From Roseiarcus sp963835885 (GTDB lineage Bacteria > Pseudomonadota > Alphaproteobacteria > Rhizobiales > Beijerinckiaceae), in NCBI GenBank assembly GCA_963835885.1, contig CAWIHF010000014.1:57370-121369 (forward strand): a DNA stretch of 64,000 nucleotides, in the 5' to 3' direction. Both the position numbers and the translations under genes were made by a program. Within the stretch, counting starts at the first letter, position 1, and each line of letters begins with the position of its first letter. Below, in pieces: positions 26,713 to 36,236 of the stretch. The notes under the pieces were generated by a model. It searched no databases. It was not told the DNA's origin and was given only the letters and a program-made list of their open reading frames with translations.

Positions 26713-27037
26713 CAGAACCCCCAATATGCGTGCTGGTTGGCGTTGATAAGCGGGGACAGCGACGCCGTAGCGTTCGGGCCGTTGGCCGCGCTTGTCAGAA
26801 AGAACTCCGCCGCATTGAGATAGGACTGCAAGGCGGCGACGAAAGGCGCGAGGACGCGGGAGGCCCAGCCGAATGTACTCTGCGGCGGCGATCGCGGGCG
26901 CTTCAGACGTCGAGCCAGGCGACCGGACCGAGCGCTCGGTTGAAGGCGAAATCGGCGCGGGGCGACACGTGGGCGACCTCAAGCAGGACGCGGCAGCGGA
27001 CGAAAATCGCGTCCGCCACGGCGCTCCTACACGCCAT
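26712..27037 (-). CDS. Small phage protein(s), frame unclear
   Basis: An ATG at 27037 opens a 44-residue frame (MACRSAVADAIFVRCRVLLE to ALGPVAWLDV, stop 26903). A different frame then gives a good protein-like C-terminus (FGWASRVLAPFVAALQSYLN to NANQHAYWGF) whose stop overlaps the ExbB-like start. Two shifts near 26905 and 26865 would join them into ~107 residues. The overlap with the next gene supports a real coding end here; the exact product is uncertain. Confidence 0.35.
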
Positions 27038-27481
27038 TACCGATAGCGCGCGCGCGGGAAGGCCGCGCCGCCCGCTCCGCCCGCTCCCGCTGTGCCAACG
27101 GTGTTGGCCGAGCCGCCGCCAACCGCCGCCCGCGCCGGGGCCGCCGTTCGCGCCGCTGCCGGCCGTTCCCGATGATGCGCCGCCACCCCCGGCGCCGGAA
27201 CAGCCGATGGCGAGGCCGTGCCGATCGTGGTCGGGTTGCTTGGCGCGCTTGCGTTATCAATGGCTCTTCCACGCCCCTTGCAAACACCGCTTTCGCAATA
27301 GGCGAACATCTTGTTCGATCCCGAGCCGGCGAGCGTGTTGTTGAACGTCGCGGCAGTCGCGTCCGTGACCATGTAAGGACCGGCCGTTTGTTTGGCGGTC
27401 GCGCAGGCGCCAAGATCCGCAAGGCTCAATTGTCTTCATGTGGTCGGATAGCCAGCGGGGGCTGATTGGGGGGATAGGCAT
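27037..27481 (-). CDS. Tail-spike tip-like fragment with Ala/Gly-rich tail
   Basis: The frame from about 27429 reads LADLGACATAKQTAGPYMVT, DATAATFNNTLAGSG and FAYCESGVCK, closely resembling the last ~45 residues of the spike just upstream (GPY-VTDATA-T---T-AGSG--K-F--C-SGV-K). An Ala/Gly/Pro-rich tail of ~75 residues follows. There is no ATG in this frame; one at 27481 (MPIPPISPRW) is in another frame. It is probably an extra or displaced copy of the spike C-terminal module. Confidence 0.4.
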
Positions 27482-27498
27482 TAGTTAGTTAACCTAGC

Positions 27499-29419
27499 TT
27501 AGTGCATTTTCCAAACACCGGACTGGCAGAGCACAAACGCCTTTAGCGCGCCGCTTCCTGCGACGGTAGCGCCGTATGTGGAGGCCGTGGCATCGGTGAC
27601 CTCATACGGCCCCGTGCCCTCCATCGACGAGGTGCAGGTGCCCAGGTTGGCGACAGTCCACGTCGGGCCGCCCTTGTCGTATATGTTGCCGTAGAGACTG
27701 ACGTTGGTGGCGGTCGGGATGTTCGACGCGTTCCGCCGGCCGAGGCGGCGTGATCACGTTTACCGCCGAACACGAAAATCCCTGAGGAGTATGTCGATGT
27801 ATCGATCGCGTCGTAGATCGAGTTGAAGCTATTGCCCGTGATCGCCGCCGCGTGGGCGTTGACAGCGAAGATGCCTAGCGGAGTTGCTGCCTGTGTGGAC
27901 AGCCTCGCCACGTTTCCGCTGTAACGTCAGGTTGGTGAGGTGTCGTTCTGATAGAGCAGATACTCCTGCCCAATACGGGGTGGTGTTGGCATAGGCAATC
28001 TTGTTGGTGCCAATAACTAGCTTCTTCATGTTGGAGGAGTTGAAGGTGAACGCACCCCCTGAGCCGACCCAGTCGTTGACGTTCAAGAGCAGCGAGCCGT
28101 TCGTGCCCGTGCAAGCCCCCTCGTAGTCCACCATCGGGACGTTCGTGACCGTGTTGCCGATCTGGAGGATGCTGCCTGTGATCGCCAAATCGACGATCAC
28201 TGAGCCACTGTCGGCATTGATGAACTGGTTGACGTTGCCGACGTCGAGCGCGATCATCTCGCTCTCGGTGTACTGAGCACCGACCAGCTGAATAGCAGTA
28301 TCTACGCCGTAGATTTCTACGTGGTCGAGTTTTACGGAGACGTGGCGCGAATCGCAAGCGTTACCGGTCGTCCCCACGCCTGACCCATAGAAGAACACGC
28401 CGTTATTATTCACCCATGCCTGAATGTTACGCCGCCCCGCCGTAGCCGCTGGTCGAGATGGCGGTGGCGACGTTGGCGTTCTCCTGAACCTGCTCAAGCG
28501 AGAACTCGGATGAGAGGGATACAACGTCGATGAAATGATCGAGAGGGTACGCCTTGACGTTCTCCCAATGGATCGTCGAGAGACCATAGCCGCTTCCGCC
28601 GTTGGCGGATTGGTTCTGCTTGAAGAAATCGTAGGGGTTCAGCGCAGTCACATGATCCATGTTCCAGCCGGTCAGGATGTTTGACCCGTTGTCGCTGAAG
28701 GTCGGGCCATATGCGACCGGCGTGGCCGTTACGCCGTAGTTGCCAGGGTAGACGATGTTGAAGTCTGACGTGCGAACGGAGCGCGAGACCGTGAACGCGG
28801 GCTGCGTAGTAGAGTTGGTCGTGATCGCGAACAGCGTGCCGGACGTGAGCGCGGTCGTGAGGTTGTTCGTTGGGCCGGGGATGCCGCAACCTTGAAGCCG
28901 GACCCGATTGAGGGCTACTGTAGAAGCATCCAACCCCAACACCCCGCACGGAAGCACGATGTAGGAGTTCGGGTTGTTGGCGACGAGGGTGTTGAGCGTG
29001 GCCGAGACATCCGTCGCGACGCTCCACATATCGCTCGATAGACCTGACGTGTTCTTGTTTGTGTCGGCGAGGACGTATCGATGACTCGCATCGCACGCCG
29101 TAACCGTCGAGTGAAGCGGCGACGACCCGTCCGGCGCGCCGCCGCCGGCGACGACGACAACCTTGCCGAAGTCCGTTGAGACGCAAGGGCGCGACGCCGA
29201 CGTGAGAAGGGTCGAGTTGTAAGGAATCGAGCCGTCCGTCCCAACATAACCATCGTTGGCTACGTTGGCGATGACGAGAGGCCCGCCCGGAGCGTTGAAA
29301 GCGCCGGCGAAGGTCGGGGCCGTAGGGGTTAGCGGGGTCGCCCCTGACGGGAGCCCTTGCGCCTGCGCGCTCGACAGCGCGAGGAAGAGTGCGGCGCAAC
29401 CAGCAAGCTCAATCTTCAT
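27499..29419 (-). CDS. Tail spike, beta-helix (pectate-lyase-like) protein with signal peptide (frameshifts)
   Basis: Begins at an ATG overlapping the upstream stop (ATGA) with a signal-like start (MKIELAGCAALFLALSSAQA). It continues as an Asn/Thr/Val-rich beta-helix (YIVLPCGVLGLDASTVALNR, DHVEIYGVDTAIQLVGAQYT, NSIYDAIDTSTYSSGIFVFG) and ends in a common phage C-terminal motif, GPYEVTDATASTYGATVAGSG to SGVWKMH. The frame changes near 28430, 27915 and 27750. Joined length is ~640 residues. Beta-helix spikes bind or cleave surface polysaccharide. A signal peptide on a spike is odd. Confidence 0.65.
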
Positions 29420-29808
29420 TTGAAATACTCCACATCGAGCGTCCCGGTCGACGAGATCGCAGTGAAATTGGCAATGACGGCCGGGCCGCTCAACGCGACG
29501 CAGGAACCAGGCGCGAGCGGCATCCCCACGCTCGAGGTCGGCGTCGTCGTTCCGTCGGTCGTGTATTTGGCGGACGCGGTCGCGGCGCAGACCGTCGCGT
29601 AGCGGGCGCCAACCGAGATCGTCAGCCCGGTCGCGGTCGTGATCGCGAGATTGTGCTGACCAGGTGTCAACGGCGTGTAGCCGTAGGGCAGCGGGACGAA
29701 ACCGGGCACTCGTGTCCCTGCCCAATCGTGGTAGTCTTGAGCCCGGCAGGGATAGGCCAGGGCGAGCGCCAGCATCGCCGTGGCGGCGGCGCCAACAAAG
29801 CGTTTCAT
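29416..29808 (-). CDS. Secreted phage structural-type protein, unknown function
   Basis: A 130-residue protein with a clean signal peptide (FVGAAATAMLALALAYPCRA) and a beta-rich mature part (LPYGYTPLTPGQHNLAITT, SVGARYATVCAATASAKYTT, LSGPAVIANFTAISSTGTLD). The two mature Cys may pair. It overlaps the spike start by four bases and lies just after the fibre gene. Both it and the spike appear to be exported, an uncommon trait for phage tail genes. Confidence 0.5.
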   Translation of the reverse strand: MKRFVGAAATAMLALALAYPCRAQDYHDWAGTRVPGFVPLPYGYTPLTPGQHNLAITTATGLTISVGARYATVCAATASAKYTTDGTTTPTSSVGMPLAPGSCVALSGPAVIANFTAISSTGTLDVEYFK

Positions 29809-29837
29809 GGGGGAGTCCTTCGTGGTTGGGCTGAACT

Positions 29838-30641
29838 TTACGACCAGTTGCCGACGTTCGTCATTGTGGCTCCGCCGATCGGCGTTGCTTTGAAGTAGCT
29901 GTTCGCCCCGACGACAGCGGCGGCAGCGACGGTGAGCGAGACTTGCGGAATGATCGTGCCGGCGGCCGTGACGCGGATAATCCCTTTGATGAAGGCGTTG
30001 CCGCTACCGCTAGTGCCTGCAGTGGCTACCGCAGTGTTGGCGGTCGTGTTGAACGTCGTTTGGGTCGCCCCCGAAACGGCTGGACTCCCCATCTTTCCCA
30101 GGGATTGCCATGCCTGCGTAAAGGTCGCTGTGCCGCCGAGGGCGAAGCCGAAGGCGCCCGAAGTCGCCGACATCGACGAGAGCGAGAACATGGACTCGAA
30201 CTCGTACGTCCCGGCCGCCAGCGTGAGAGCGCCATTCGCGGTGGCGTTGAGCATCTGTTGCGCCGAGGTTGTCGAGGTCAGGGTGTACGGCGACGACAGG
30301 ACTTGGATTTGTTCGGCGGTCAGGACGCAGCGCTCGTTGGCGGCGACCGTCGCGTAGAAAGCGGCCCCGTCATATTCGATCGCGCCGGCTGCGGGCGTTG
30401 TCAGGTTTGATCCCGACGTCAGTTTGAGCGGCGGGACCGTCGCCGTCCCGGCCGGCAGAGTGATCGCGACGCCCTGCGCCACGACTTCCGACAGCTTGGC
30501 AGCCGCAAAGCCGCCCGCAGTCGCCCCGTCCTGGACGACGAGGCGATTGTTCGTCGTATCGACGAAGACCTCGCCTTGCGCGCCGGTCGAGGCGGCGACA
30601 TTTGCGGCCGTGCCGCGTCTAAGCTGCAATTGTTCGCTCAA
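29838..30641 (-). CDS. Phage tail fibre protein with Mtd/hyaluronidase-type N-terminus
   Basis: A 267-residue protein. Its first ~40 residues (LQLRRGTAANVA ... GEVFVDTTNNRLVVQDG) are the short beta-hairpin module that opens many phage fibres and the major tropism determinant. The rest is Ala/Thr/Gly-rich beta sequence with TFNTTANTAVATAGTSGSGN and ends NSYFKATPIGGATMTNVGNW. The start overlaps the hub stop by four bases. It likely forms the trimeric tip contacting the cell surface. Confidence 0.7.
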   Translation of the reverse strand: MSEQLQLRRGTAANVAASTGAQGEVFVDTTNNRLVVQDGATAGGFAAAKLSEVVAQGVAITLPAGTATVPPLKLTSGSNLTTPAAGAIEYDGAAFYATVAANERCVLTAEQIQVLSSPYTLTSTTSAQQMLNATANGALTLAAGTYEFESMFSLSSMSATSGAFGFALGGTATFTQAWQSLGKMGSPAVSGATQTTFNTTANTAVATAGTSGSGNAFIKGIIRVTAAGTIIPQVSLTVAAAAVVGANSYFKATPIGGATMTNVGNWS

Positions 30642-33175
30642 GGGACGGTCCCCAGGTTGTAGGAGTCGACCACAGCGTCGAGTACCGAGCCGAAATCGTC
30701 GGAAAGGATGATGGCGGACGTGATCGAACCGAGATCCTCATTGGCTCCCGTCTTGATCGCCGTCATGATCGGGTGCGCGACAGGCGCCACGGCGCCGAGG
30801 TCGACCGAGCCAACGACCGGGTCGCCGACAACCTGGCCGAAGTCGTCGGCGAGCGTCGGCGCCGCCGTAACCTGGTCGAGGTCGAGCGCGAAGCCTGAGG
30901 CGAGTTGCGCGGCGATCGGGTGCGCGTTCGTCGCTTGCGGCGTGAAGGAATAGACAGTGCACGTCGACAAGTCCTCAAGGCCGCCGCCGAAGACGTTGAA
31001 CGACTGGAATTTTAAATAAAGGGTCTGGCCGATGAAATTGGCCGGCAGATCATAGCGCACGACCGCTCCATCGAGCCGCGCGAAGGGCGCGCCGGTGGAA
31101 TGCGGCGCCGGCGACGAGCCGCCCAGGCCACGCGCAAGGCCGGTCAAGCCGTAGGCATTGCCGCTGACCAGCGTCGCCGTCTCATAAGCGAGGAATTCAT
31201 TGTCGACGAGCGATAGCGTCGCGCCAGCCTCGGCCGCCGCCTGGCTTGTCCCTGAAAGCGTCCCGCCGCTCTCCGACAGGTCGACGGAGAGCGTGTCGAC
31301 CGTGTCCCATCCGACCGTCAGCGGCAGCGCCGCGGTCAGCAAGCCTTGCCGCATTGGCCCGGTGATGACCGCGACCTGCGAATAGGTCGCGTCGTCGACC
31401 GAGACGTAGACGTTCGCGCCGCCCCATTGCGTCCCGCCGCCGCCTTCGCTCCCGGACGCCCCGACCCAGAGTTGCGCGACGCCGCCGGTCAGGGCGAGCG
31501 GCGGCTGGACGATCAGCGGCGCATTCACCGGGAGCGCCGGGACGCCTGAATTCGGCTGGTAGCCTCCAGACGACGCGCCGGGGTAGTAAGCCGGGGTCGA
31601 GACGCCAAAAACGAGCTCTTCGGCCGTGATCTCGAGCAAGCCCTTGTCGTCTTCCTCGATCTCGATAATCCGGACGGGATAGTTGGACAGGCCGAGGTTT
31701 GCGTCGGTGATGGTCACAATGTCCATCGGGTCGAGCAAGCAATATTCCCACGACAGCTTGAACTTGAACTTCGTCCGGACGTAGAGCTCGCGCTGCAAAA
31801 TGGTCTGAGCGACCAGCGGGCCGATGATGAACTCGTCGCAGATTTCATGACCCTGGATCGTCGAGCCGACGCGCGGCCCGAAAATCTCGATCTGGCTTTG
31901 ATCGCGCGCCTCGACGGGAACGGCGCTGTATTCGTTGGAGCGCGACAGCACCTCGACGCGCTGAATGGTCGGCAGCGAGAACACGTCGACGCGCTCGACG
32001 AGAACCGGATCCTTGTTGCCTTTCTCGTCGATAAAGTCGCTATCGGTCAGGGCATAAGCCGGCGTCAGGTTCGGTGTGTACGACGCAGCCGCGGCGCCGG
32101 TCCAGGTGATGACGATGGGCTTACCGTAATCGAAGGCGGCGAAAATATAGGTTCCCGGCGTGACCATGCCGTATGTGCCGGAAACCGAGGGATAGTTCGC
32201 CCCGATGAAGGCGAAGGGGATGTTCGAAAAGGCGAAGACGACCCCGCCGTCCGAGACGAAGGTCGCCGGCGTCGCGACCGTGACGAAGGACGGCGGATGG
32301 AAATAGGGCGCCGACTGCGGAACGGTCGCGGGAACCGAGAGCTGGGTTTGATAGCTCGTCTGAGAGCCCGACGAGATCGCGGTGTCGCCGTAGGGAATGA
32401 ACTTGAGGAGGCCGCCGCTCCAAACCGCCGCACAGGAAAGGAGCTGCAGCCATCGCGTCAGGATGCTCGAGCCCTGCTCCTGGCTGACCAGGGCCGGCGA
32501 GAAGGCAAGGCCCATCGATTTGCAAAAGGTCTGCAGGGAAGCGTCGCCGCCGGAGCCGAACAGCGTCGTCGCGTCGATGCTCGCCGGGTCGAACCCCGCG
32601 CCATATTGAGCATTCGTCAGGAAGTCATAGATGACCTGAGCCGGATCGGCGTCGACGCCGTTGATCCCGGTCCCGGCGAGGATGCCCTGAATCTCGAAAT
32701 TGTGGTTTCCGATCGAGGCCGTATCGCCGAGGTTGTAGCCGGCCGCCCAGCCGTAGGCGGTCCCCTGGTAGGCGAGCGCGTTGTGCGGATAGAGCGCGGC
32801 GAGATAGGGCCAGACCGCTTGCGGCGTCGTCCCGTTCTCGATCCCCATGCCGAGCTCGAGCGGGACATAGATCGCGAGGTCTTTCCAGATGAGGTCGACA
32901 GCGGCGATCGGCCCCTCGCAAAGCCCGAGGATAATGTCGGCCGTATAGGTGTAGCTGTCGGCCGCTGACCCGCCGCCGCCGAACACGCTGCCCTTGCCGC
33001 CGATGCCCTTGCCGCTGCTGCCTGGCACGGCCCGGAAATTGGCGTACCAAAGCAGATTCGGCGCGATCTTGTTGCGGCCCCAGACAATCGGAATCGGGAG
33101 GATCGACGTCGAGGTCTGAATTTGAAGCGACGTGTAGTCCGGCTTCGAATTGTCGTTGCGGCGCAGGAAGCCCAT
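30638..33175 (-). CDS. Central tail hub / baseplate protein (Phage-tail_3 type)
   Basis: An 845-residue protein. The opening LPIPIVWGRNKIAPNLLWYA, ILGLCEGPIAAVDLIWKD and IYDFLTNAQYGAGFDPASID are typical of tail-hub proteins related to the second half of RcGTA gp15 and lambda gpJ. The later YCLLDPMDIVTITDANLG and AYGLTGLARGLGGSSPAPHS belong to the same family. The TIM-barrel domain that precedes this module in RcGTA is missing here and is encoded ~3 kb away. I use the ATG at 33175, two bases after the NlpC/P60 stop; a TTG at 33187 is an alternative. Confidence 0.8.
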   Translation of the reverse strand: MGFLRRNDNSKPDYTSLQIQTSTSILPIPIVWGRNKIAPNLLWYANFRAVPGSSGKGIGGKGSVFGGGGSAADSYTYTADIILGLCEGPIAAVDLIWKDLAIYVPLELGMGIENGTTPQAVWPYLAALYPHNALAYQGTAYGWAAGYNLGDTASIGNHNFEIQGILAGTGINGVDADPAQVIYDFLTNAQYGAGFDPASIDATTLFGSGGDASLQTFCKSMGLAFSPALVSQEQGSSILTRWLQLLSCAAVWSGGLLKFIPYGDTAISSGSQTSYQTQLSVPATVPQSAPYFHPPSFVTVATPATFVSDGGVVFAFSNIPFAFIGANYPSVSGTYGMVTPGTYIFAAFDYGKPIVITWTGAAAASYTPNLTPAYALTDSDFIDEKGNKDPVLVERVDVFSLPTIQRVEVLSRSNEYSAVPVEARDQSQIEIFGPRVGSTIQGHEICDEFIIGPLVAQTILQRELYVRTKFKFKLSWEYCLLDPMDIVTITDANLGLSNYPVRIIEIEEDDKGLLEITAEELVFGVSTPAYYPGASSGGYQPNSGVPALPVNAPLIVQPPLALTGGVAQLWVGASGSEGGGGTQWGGANVYVSVDDATYSQVAVITGPMRQGLLTAALPLTVGWDTVDTLSVDLSESGGTLSGTSQAAAEAGATLSLVDNEFLAYETATLVSGNAYGLTGLARGLGGSSPAPHSTGAPFARLDGAVVRYDLPANFIGQTLYLKFQSFNVFGGGLEDLSTCTVYSFTPQATNAHPIAAQLASGFALDLDQVTAAPTLADDFGQVVGDPVVGSVDLGAVAPVAHPIMTAIKTGANEDLGSITSAIILSDDFGSVLDAVVDSYNLGTVP

Positions 33176-33177
33176 CT

Positions 33178-33636
33178 TCAGGCCCAATAGCTCGCGAATT
33201 TCGCCGTCTTCATCCGGTCGGACAGTTCCGCCGAGCGGGCAATGACGTCTTCGATCACGAAGCGGGCGCTCGCGAACGCATGAACGATCGTCAGCGGATC
33301 AGTTTTGCTCACGATTCCTCCATGTGCGTAGCAGCGGCCGACGCGGAAAAGAACGATGTCGCCGGCGCCCGGACGCTCGACCTGGCGCGAACGGGCGAGC
33401 AGGAAGCCCAGGTAACGCTCCTCGTCGCGATGCAGCATCCAGTCGCGCGTGTAGGGCCGCGGATCGAACGCTTCGACCAAGCCGAGATCACAATAGACGC
33501 GCACGAGCAGCATGGCGCAGTCGACGCCGCCCTTCGGGCCCTTGACGTCGGCCGCGTGTTGGTAGGGCGTCCCGATCCATGTGCGCGCGGCGGCGACGAC
33601 CCCGGACCGCGCGGCCTGCTCGGTTGAGGAGCGCAT
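33178..33636 (-). CDS. NlpC/P60 tail peptidase (RcGTA gp14-like)
   Basis: A 152-residue NlpC/P60 protein. The catalytic Cys40 is in GGVDCAMLLVRVY, His105 in YAHGGIVS, and a G-x-P/Y motif (WIGTPYQHA) precedes them. In RcGTA-type tails this enzyme locally opens the peptidoglycan during DNA delivery. It lies between the DUF2163 gene and the hub, the same order as gp13-gp14-gp15 of RcGTA. Start chosen at the ATG directly after the upstream stop. Confidence 0.88.
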   Translation of the reverse strand: MRSSTEQAARSGVVAAARTWIGTPYQHAADVKGPKGGVDCAMLLVRVYCDLGLVEAFDPRPYTRDWMLHRDEERYLGFLLARSRQVERPGAGDIVLFRVGRCYAHGGIVSKTDPLTIVHAFASARFVIEDVIARSAELSDRMKTAKFASYWA

Positions 33637-33637
33637 T

Positions 33638-34507
33638 TCAATACGCCAGTTCGGGCGGCGGCACGTAGGGAAAGCCGCGGAAGTTGGCGAGATTGTTGAA
33701 CCGCCCCTGGCATGTCCCCTGCGTATGATCGCACCCCGCATAGACGGTGAAGGCGTCGCCCGGCGTCGGCGCGAACGGCAGCGGATATATGAGATTGAAC
33801 CCGCTTCCGACGCCGACGCTTTTCACCGTGGCGCGGACATTGGCGTTCGCGCCCGACGTGAAGACCAGCGAGCCTTGCGCGTGGATCGCCGCAGCAACGC
33901 CCGACAGGATCGTGTTCGACGTCGACCCCGCGCTGGCCGTGCCGGAAGCTGCGTACGTCCCGCGAATGACCCCGCAGCCGGAATCGTAGAGCGTATGAAC
34001 GCAGGTCGGAGAGAACAGGTTGCGCGGCATGTCATAGTCAAGGATCACGAGATCGCTCGCAACCGTGATCGTCGCTTGCGTCCGTCCCACCTGGTCGACG
34101 GTCGAAATGCGGCCTTTGAACATGGTCACGCCGCCGATGACCGTTCCGGCTGGCGCGGTCAGGAAGACGCGATCCCGCTGGACAGCGGCGCCGTCGAAGG
34201 CTCCATCGCGGAGCGCGATGAGGAACGGCGCGCCGTTGATGAGATCGGTTGGCCTCGCCGCAATCGTCACCTGCTGCTTGTCGACCTCGAGCCCGACGGT
34301 CCCCTTGTATTTGAGGCCGGCGACCAGCGGCCCGGAAGCGAGGAAGGTATAGCCGTTGTAGGCGACCGGATAATCGACGTTGGTCCAGGTGTAGACCGTT
34401 CCGACGGTCGACGTGAAGGTGAAGCACTCGGCGAAGGCGATCGGCGCGTCGGGCGAGGTCATCGCCGCGGCGAGCAGCGCGATAACCGGCGAAGTCGTCG
34501 CCTTCAT
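33638..34507 (-). CDS. DUF2163 / phage BR0599-family tail protein (RcGTA gp13-like)
   Basis: A 289-residue distal tail protein. Recognisable segments are AFAECFTFTSTVGTVYTWTN, YLPRNLF-type text (DYDMPRNLFSPTCVHTLYDS) and the Cys-rich end GCDHTQGTCQGRFNNLANFR with GFPYVPP. In RcGTA the homologue belongs to the hub complex and holds an iron-sulfur cluster through such Cys residues. The start overlaps the DUF2460 stop (ATGA). Confidence 0.85.
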   Translation of the reverse strand: MKATTSPVIALLAAAMTSPDAPIAFAECFTFTSTVGTVYTWTNVDYPVAYNGYTFLASGPLVAGLKYKGTVGLEVDKQQVTIAARPTDLINGAPFLIALRDGAFDGAAVQRDRVFLTAPAGTVIGGVTMFKGRISTVDQVGRTQATITVASDLVILDYDMPRNLFSPTCVHTLYDSGCGVIRGTYAASGTASAGSTSNTILSGVAAAIHAQGSLVFTSGANANVRATVKSVGVGSGFNLIYPLPFAPTPGDAFTVYAGCDHTQGTCQGRFNNLANFRGFPYVPPPELAY

Positions 34508-35121
34508 GACGTCCGCACCGAGCGGAATTTGAGCGACTCCAACCTCCAGAGATTTGACATGAATTCCTCGAAATCGAGATCGTCGGCGTCGAAGCGGCAC
34601 TGAAACGAATAGGCGAAGCTCGCTGTGATCGCGACGCCCGCGCCCGGCGCGCCGGTGAAGACAAGGCTATTCGGCGTGGTGAGCGTCCATCCGGAGGCCT
34701 GGGTGACGCCGTTCAGGTAGACGTTCGAAACGCTCGTCACCCATCCGACCGGTTCGAAAAAGGTTCCGAGATAGCGGGCGAAGGTGAAGGCGGTTGTGGA
34801 GCCGTCGCCGGTGGCGATCGCGCCGCTAGTCACGGCGCTGTCGGTCGGGTCCGTATAGAGGAAGGTTCCATATTGTCCCTGGCAAGACAGAAACAGCCCC
34901 AGGAGGCTTTGCAGCGAATCCGCGCCGAGCCCAGCGAAGTCGGCGCCGCTCGACGTCAGACCGTCAAAGGTCAGTTCGAATTCCCAAATCGGGTTCTGAT
35001 AGAGCGAGTCGCGGACCTCTCGCCCGGAGACGTGCGAGGCGACGATGGTCGAGAAGATGGGTTTCTTGTGGACGCTCCACGCCTGGCCGGCGAGCGTCGG
35101 GAAGGATGGCGGGGTGGTCAT
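34504..35121 (-). CDS. DUF2460 distal tail protein (RcGTA gp12-like)
   Basis: A 205-residue protein with family signatures FPTLAGQAWSVHKKPIFST, WEFELTFDGL, GDGSTTAFTFARYLGTFFEP and the C-terminal FQCRFDADDLDFEEFMSNLW. It forms the distal tail ring in GTA-type tails. A second DUF2460 domain is fused to the TIM barrel ~1.1 kb upstream, so this element encodes two. It overlaps its neighbours on both sides by four bases. Confidence 0.86.
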   Translation of the reverse strand: MTTPPSFPTLAGQAWSVHKKPIFSTIVASHVSGREVRDSLYQNPIWEFELTFDGLTSSGADFAGLGADSLQSLLGLFLSCQGQYGTFLYTDPTDSAVTSGAIATGDGSTTAFTFARYLGTFFEPVGWVTSVSNVYLNGVTQASGWTLTTPNSLVFTGAPGAGVAITASFAYSFQCRFDADDLDFEEFMSNLWRLESLKFRSVRTS

Positions 35122-36198
35122 TTCGTGTCGTCTTCCGACCGACTCCGGAAATAGGCGCGAATCTGGTCGCGCATCCGAATCTGTCGCGGGCTTACGGTCT
35201 CCAGCTGCAGAAGGCCCTGCGCATCATATTTGATGTCCGTGTCGGGGTCGTACTGTCCGTCGGTCAGGATCCGCCATCGCGATCCATAGCCGCGCTGCAT
35301 CTTCGGACCGTGGAAGTCATGCAGGATCGTCCCGTGCACGAAACCAACGTCGCGCTTGATCCAATGCTCGGCCCGATCCTGCCAAGCGTAGAGCTTTTTT
35401 GCGTGTGCGTGGCTGGAAATCAGCTCGCCCTTACGACTGACGAGGGTATCGAGCATCCCGATAAGGGCGTGGGCCATGTAGTGATCGCCAGCTCCCAGGA
35501 TCGAATAGTCGATGAGTCCGCCGACCTTGTTGAGCGCATCGACGTTGGCCGCCCAGGCGCCGCCAGGGTGGCCCCGCAGGACAGAGGCGATCTTCCCTGA
35601 AGCCACTTCCGAGACCCCGCCATAGCCGCCGACATCGGCAGGGACTGCCCGCATTTTCTTGTTCGCCTCGATCACCTGCTCAACGTCTGGCGCGCCGAGC
35701 CGCACATAATTCGCCATGAAGCTCAGAACTCGGCGTGCCGTGGACCCCCGGAATCGTGGCGGCGCCATTGATGTCGAGATCAATCAGGCTCTCGAACATC
35801 TGCACGAACTCATAGTGCTGCAGTTCGTGCCAGGTTTCCTCGAACCACGTCAGCGGATGAACACAGGGGCGAATGTCTGCGTCGACCCATGCGACCTCTC
35901 GCGCGCCCATCTCGACGGCGCGCTTGACGCCGAGATTGATCATATTCTCCTTGTGCCACAGTTCCTCGACCGTGCGCACGCGCACGGTCATCGGGTCTCC
36001 GGCTTCCGTCACCATGAACGGACGCTCGCCAAACGCCTGCTCTACCGTAACGAGATTGACGCCAGCCGCGGCGCACATCTCCTTGAACGGCCAATAGAGT
36101 TCGTATCGACGCTTGAACCGGACCGGGTTCGAGATGACGGCGATAACGAAGAACCGGCTGAGGTCAGCCGCGGGCTTGTAAGGATGCGCTGGCGGCAT
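35118..36198 (-). CDS. Glycosyltransferase-like protein inside the tail operon (one frameshift)
   Basis: Two frames join near 35715 into ~360 residues. The first part has FFVIAVISNPVRFKRRYELY, VNLVTVEQAFG, a helix LWHKENMINLGVKRAV and AREVAWVDADIRP. The DxD-like VDADI after a nucleotide-sugar-type start suggests a GT-A glycosyltransferase. The second part has GGYGGVSEVAS, DYSILGAGDHYMAHALIGML and WIKRDVGFVHGTILHDFHGP. It lies between two DUF2460-coding genes and overlaps the second by four bases. It may modify tail proteins or host surface sugars; this is inference. Confidence 0.6.
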
Positions 36199-36236
36199 GG
36201 GTGGCCCTGTCAAAGAAAGAGGGGAGGGCTGCAGGC

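Noticed and set aside
31847..32968. 373-codon plus-strand frame
   Set aside because: It is the antisense of the tail hub gene; composition is Arg-rich and no domain is seen.
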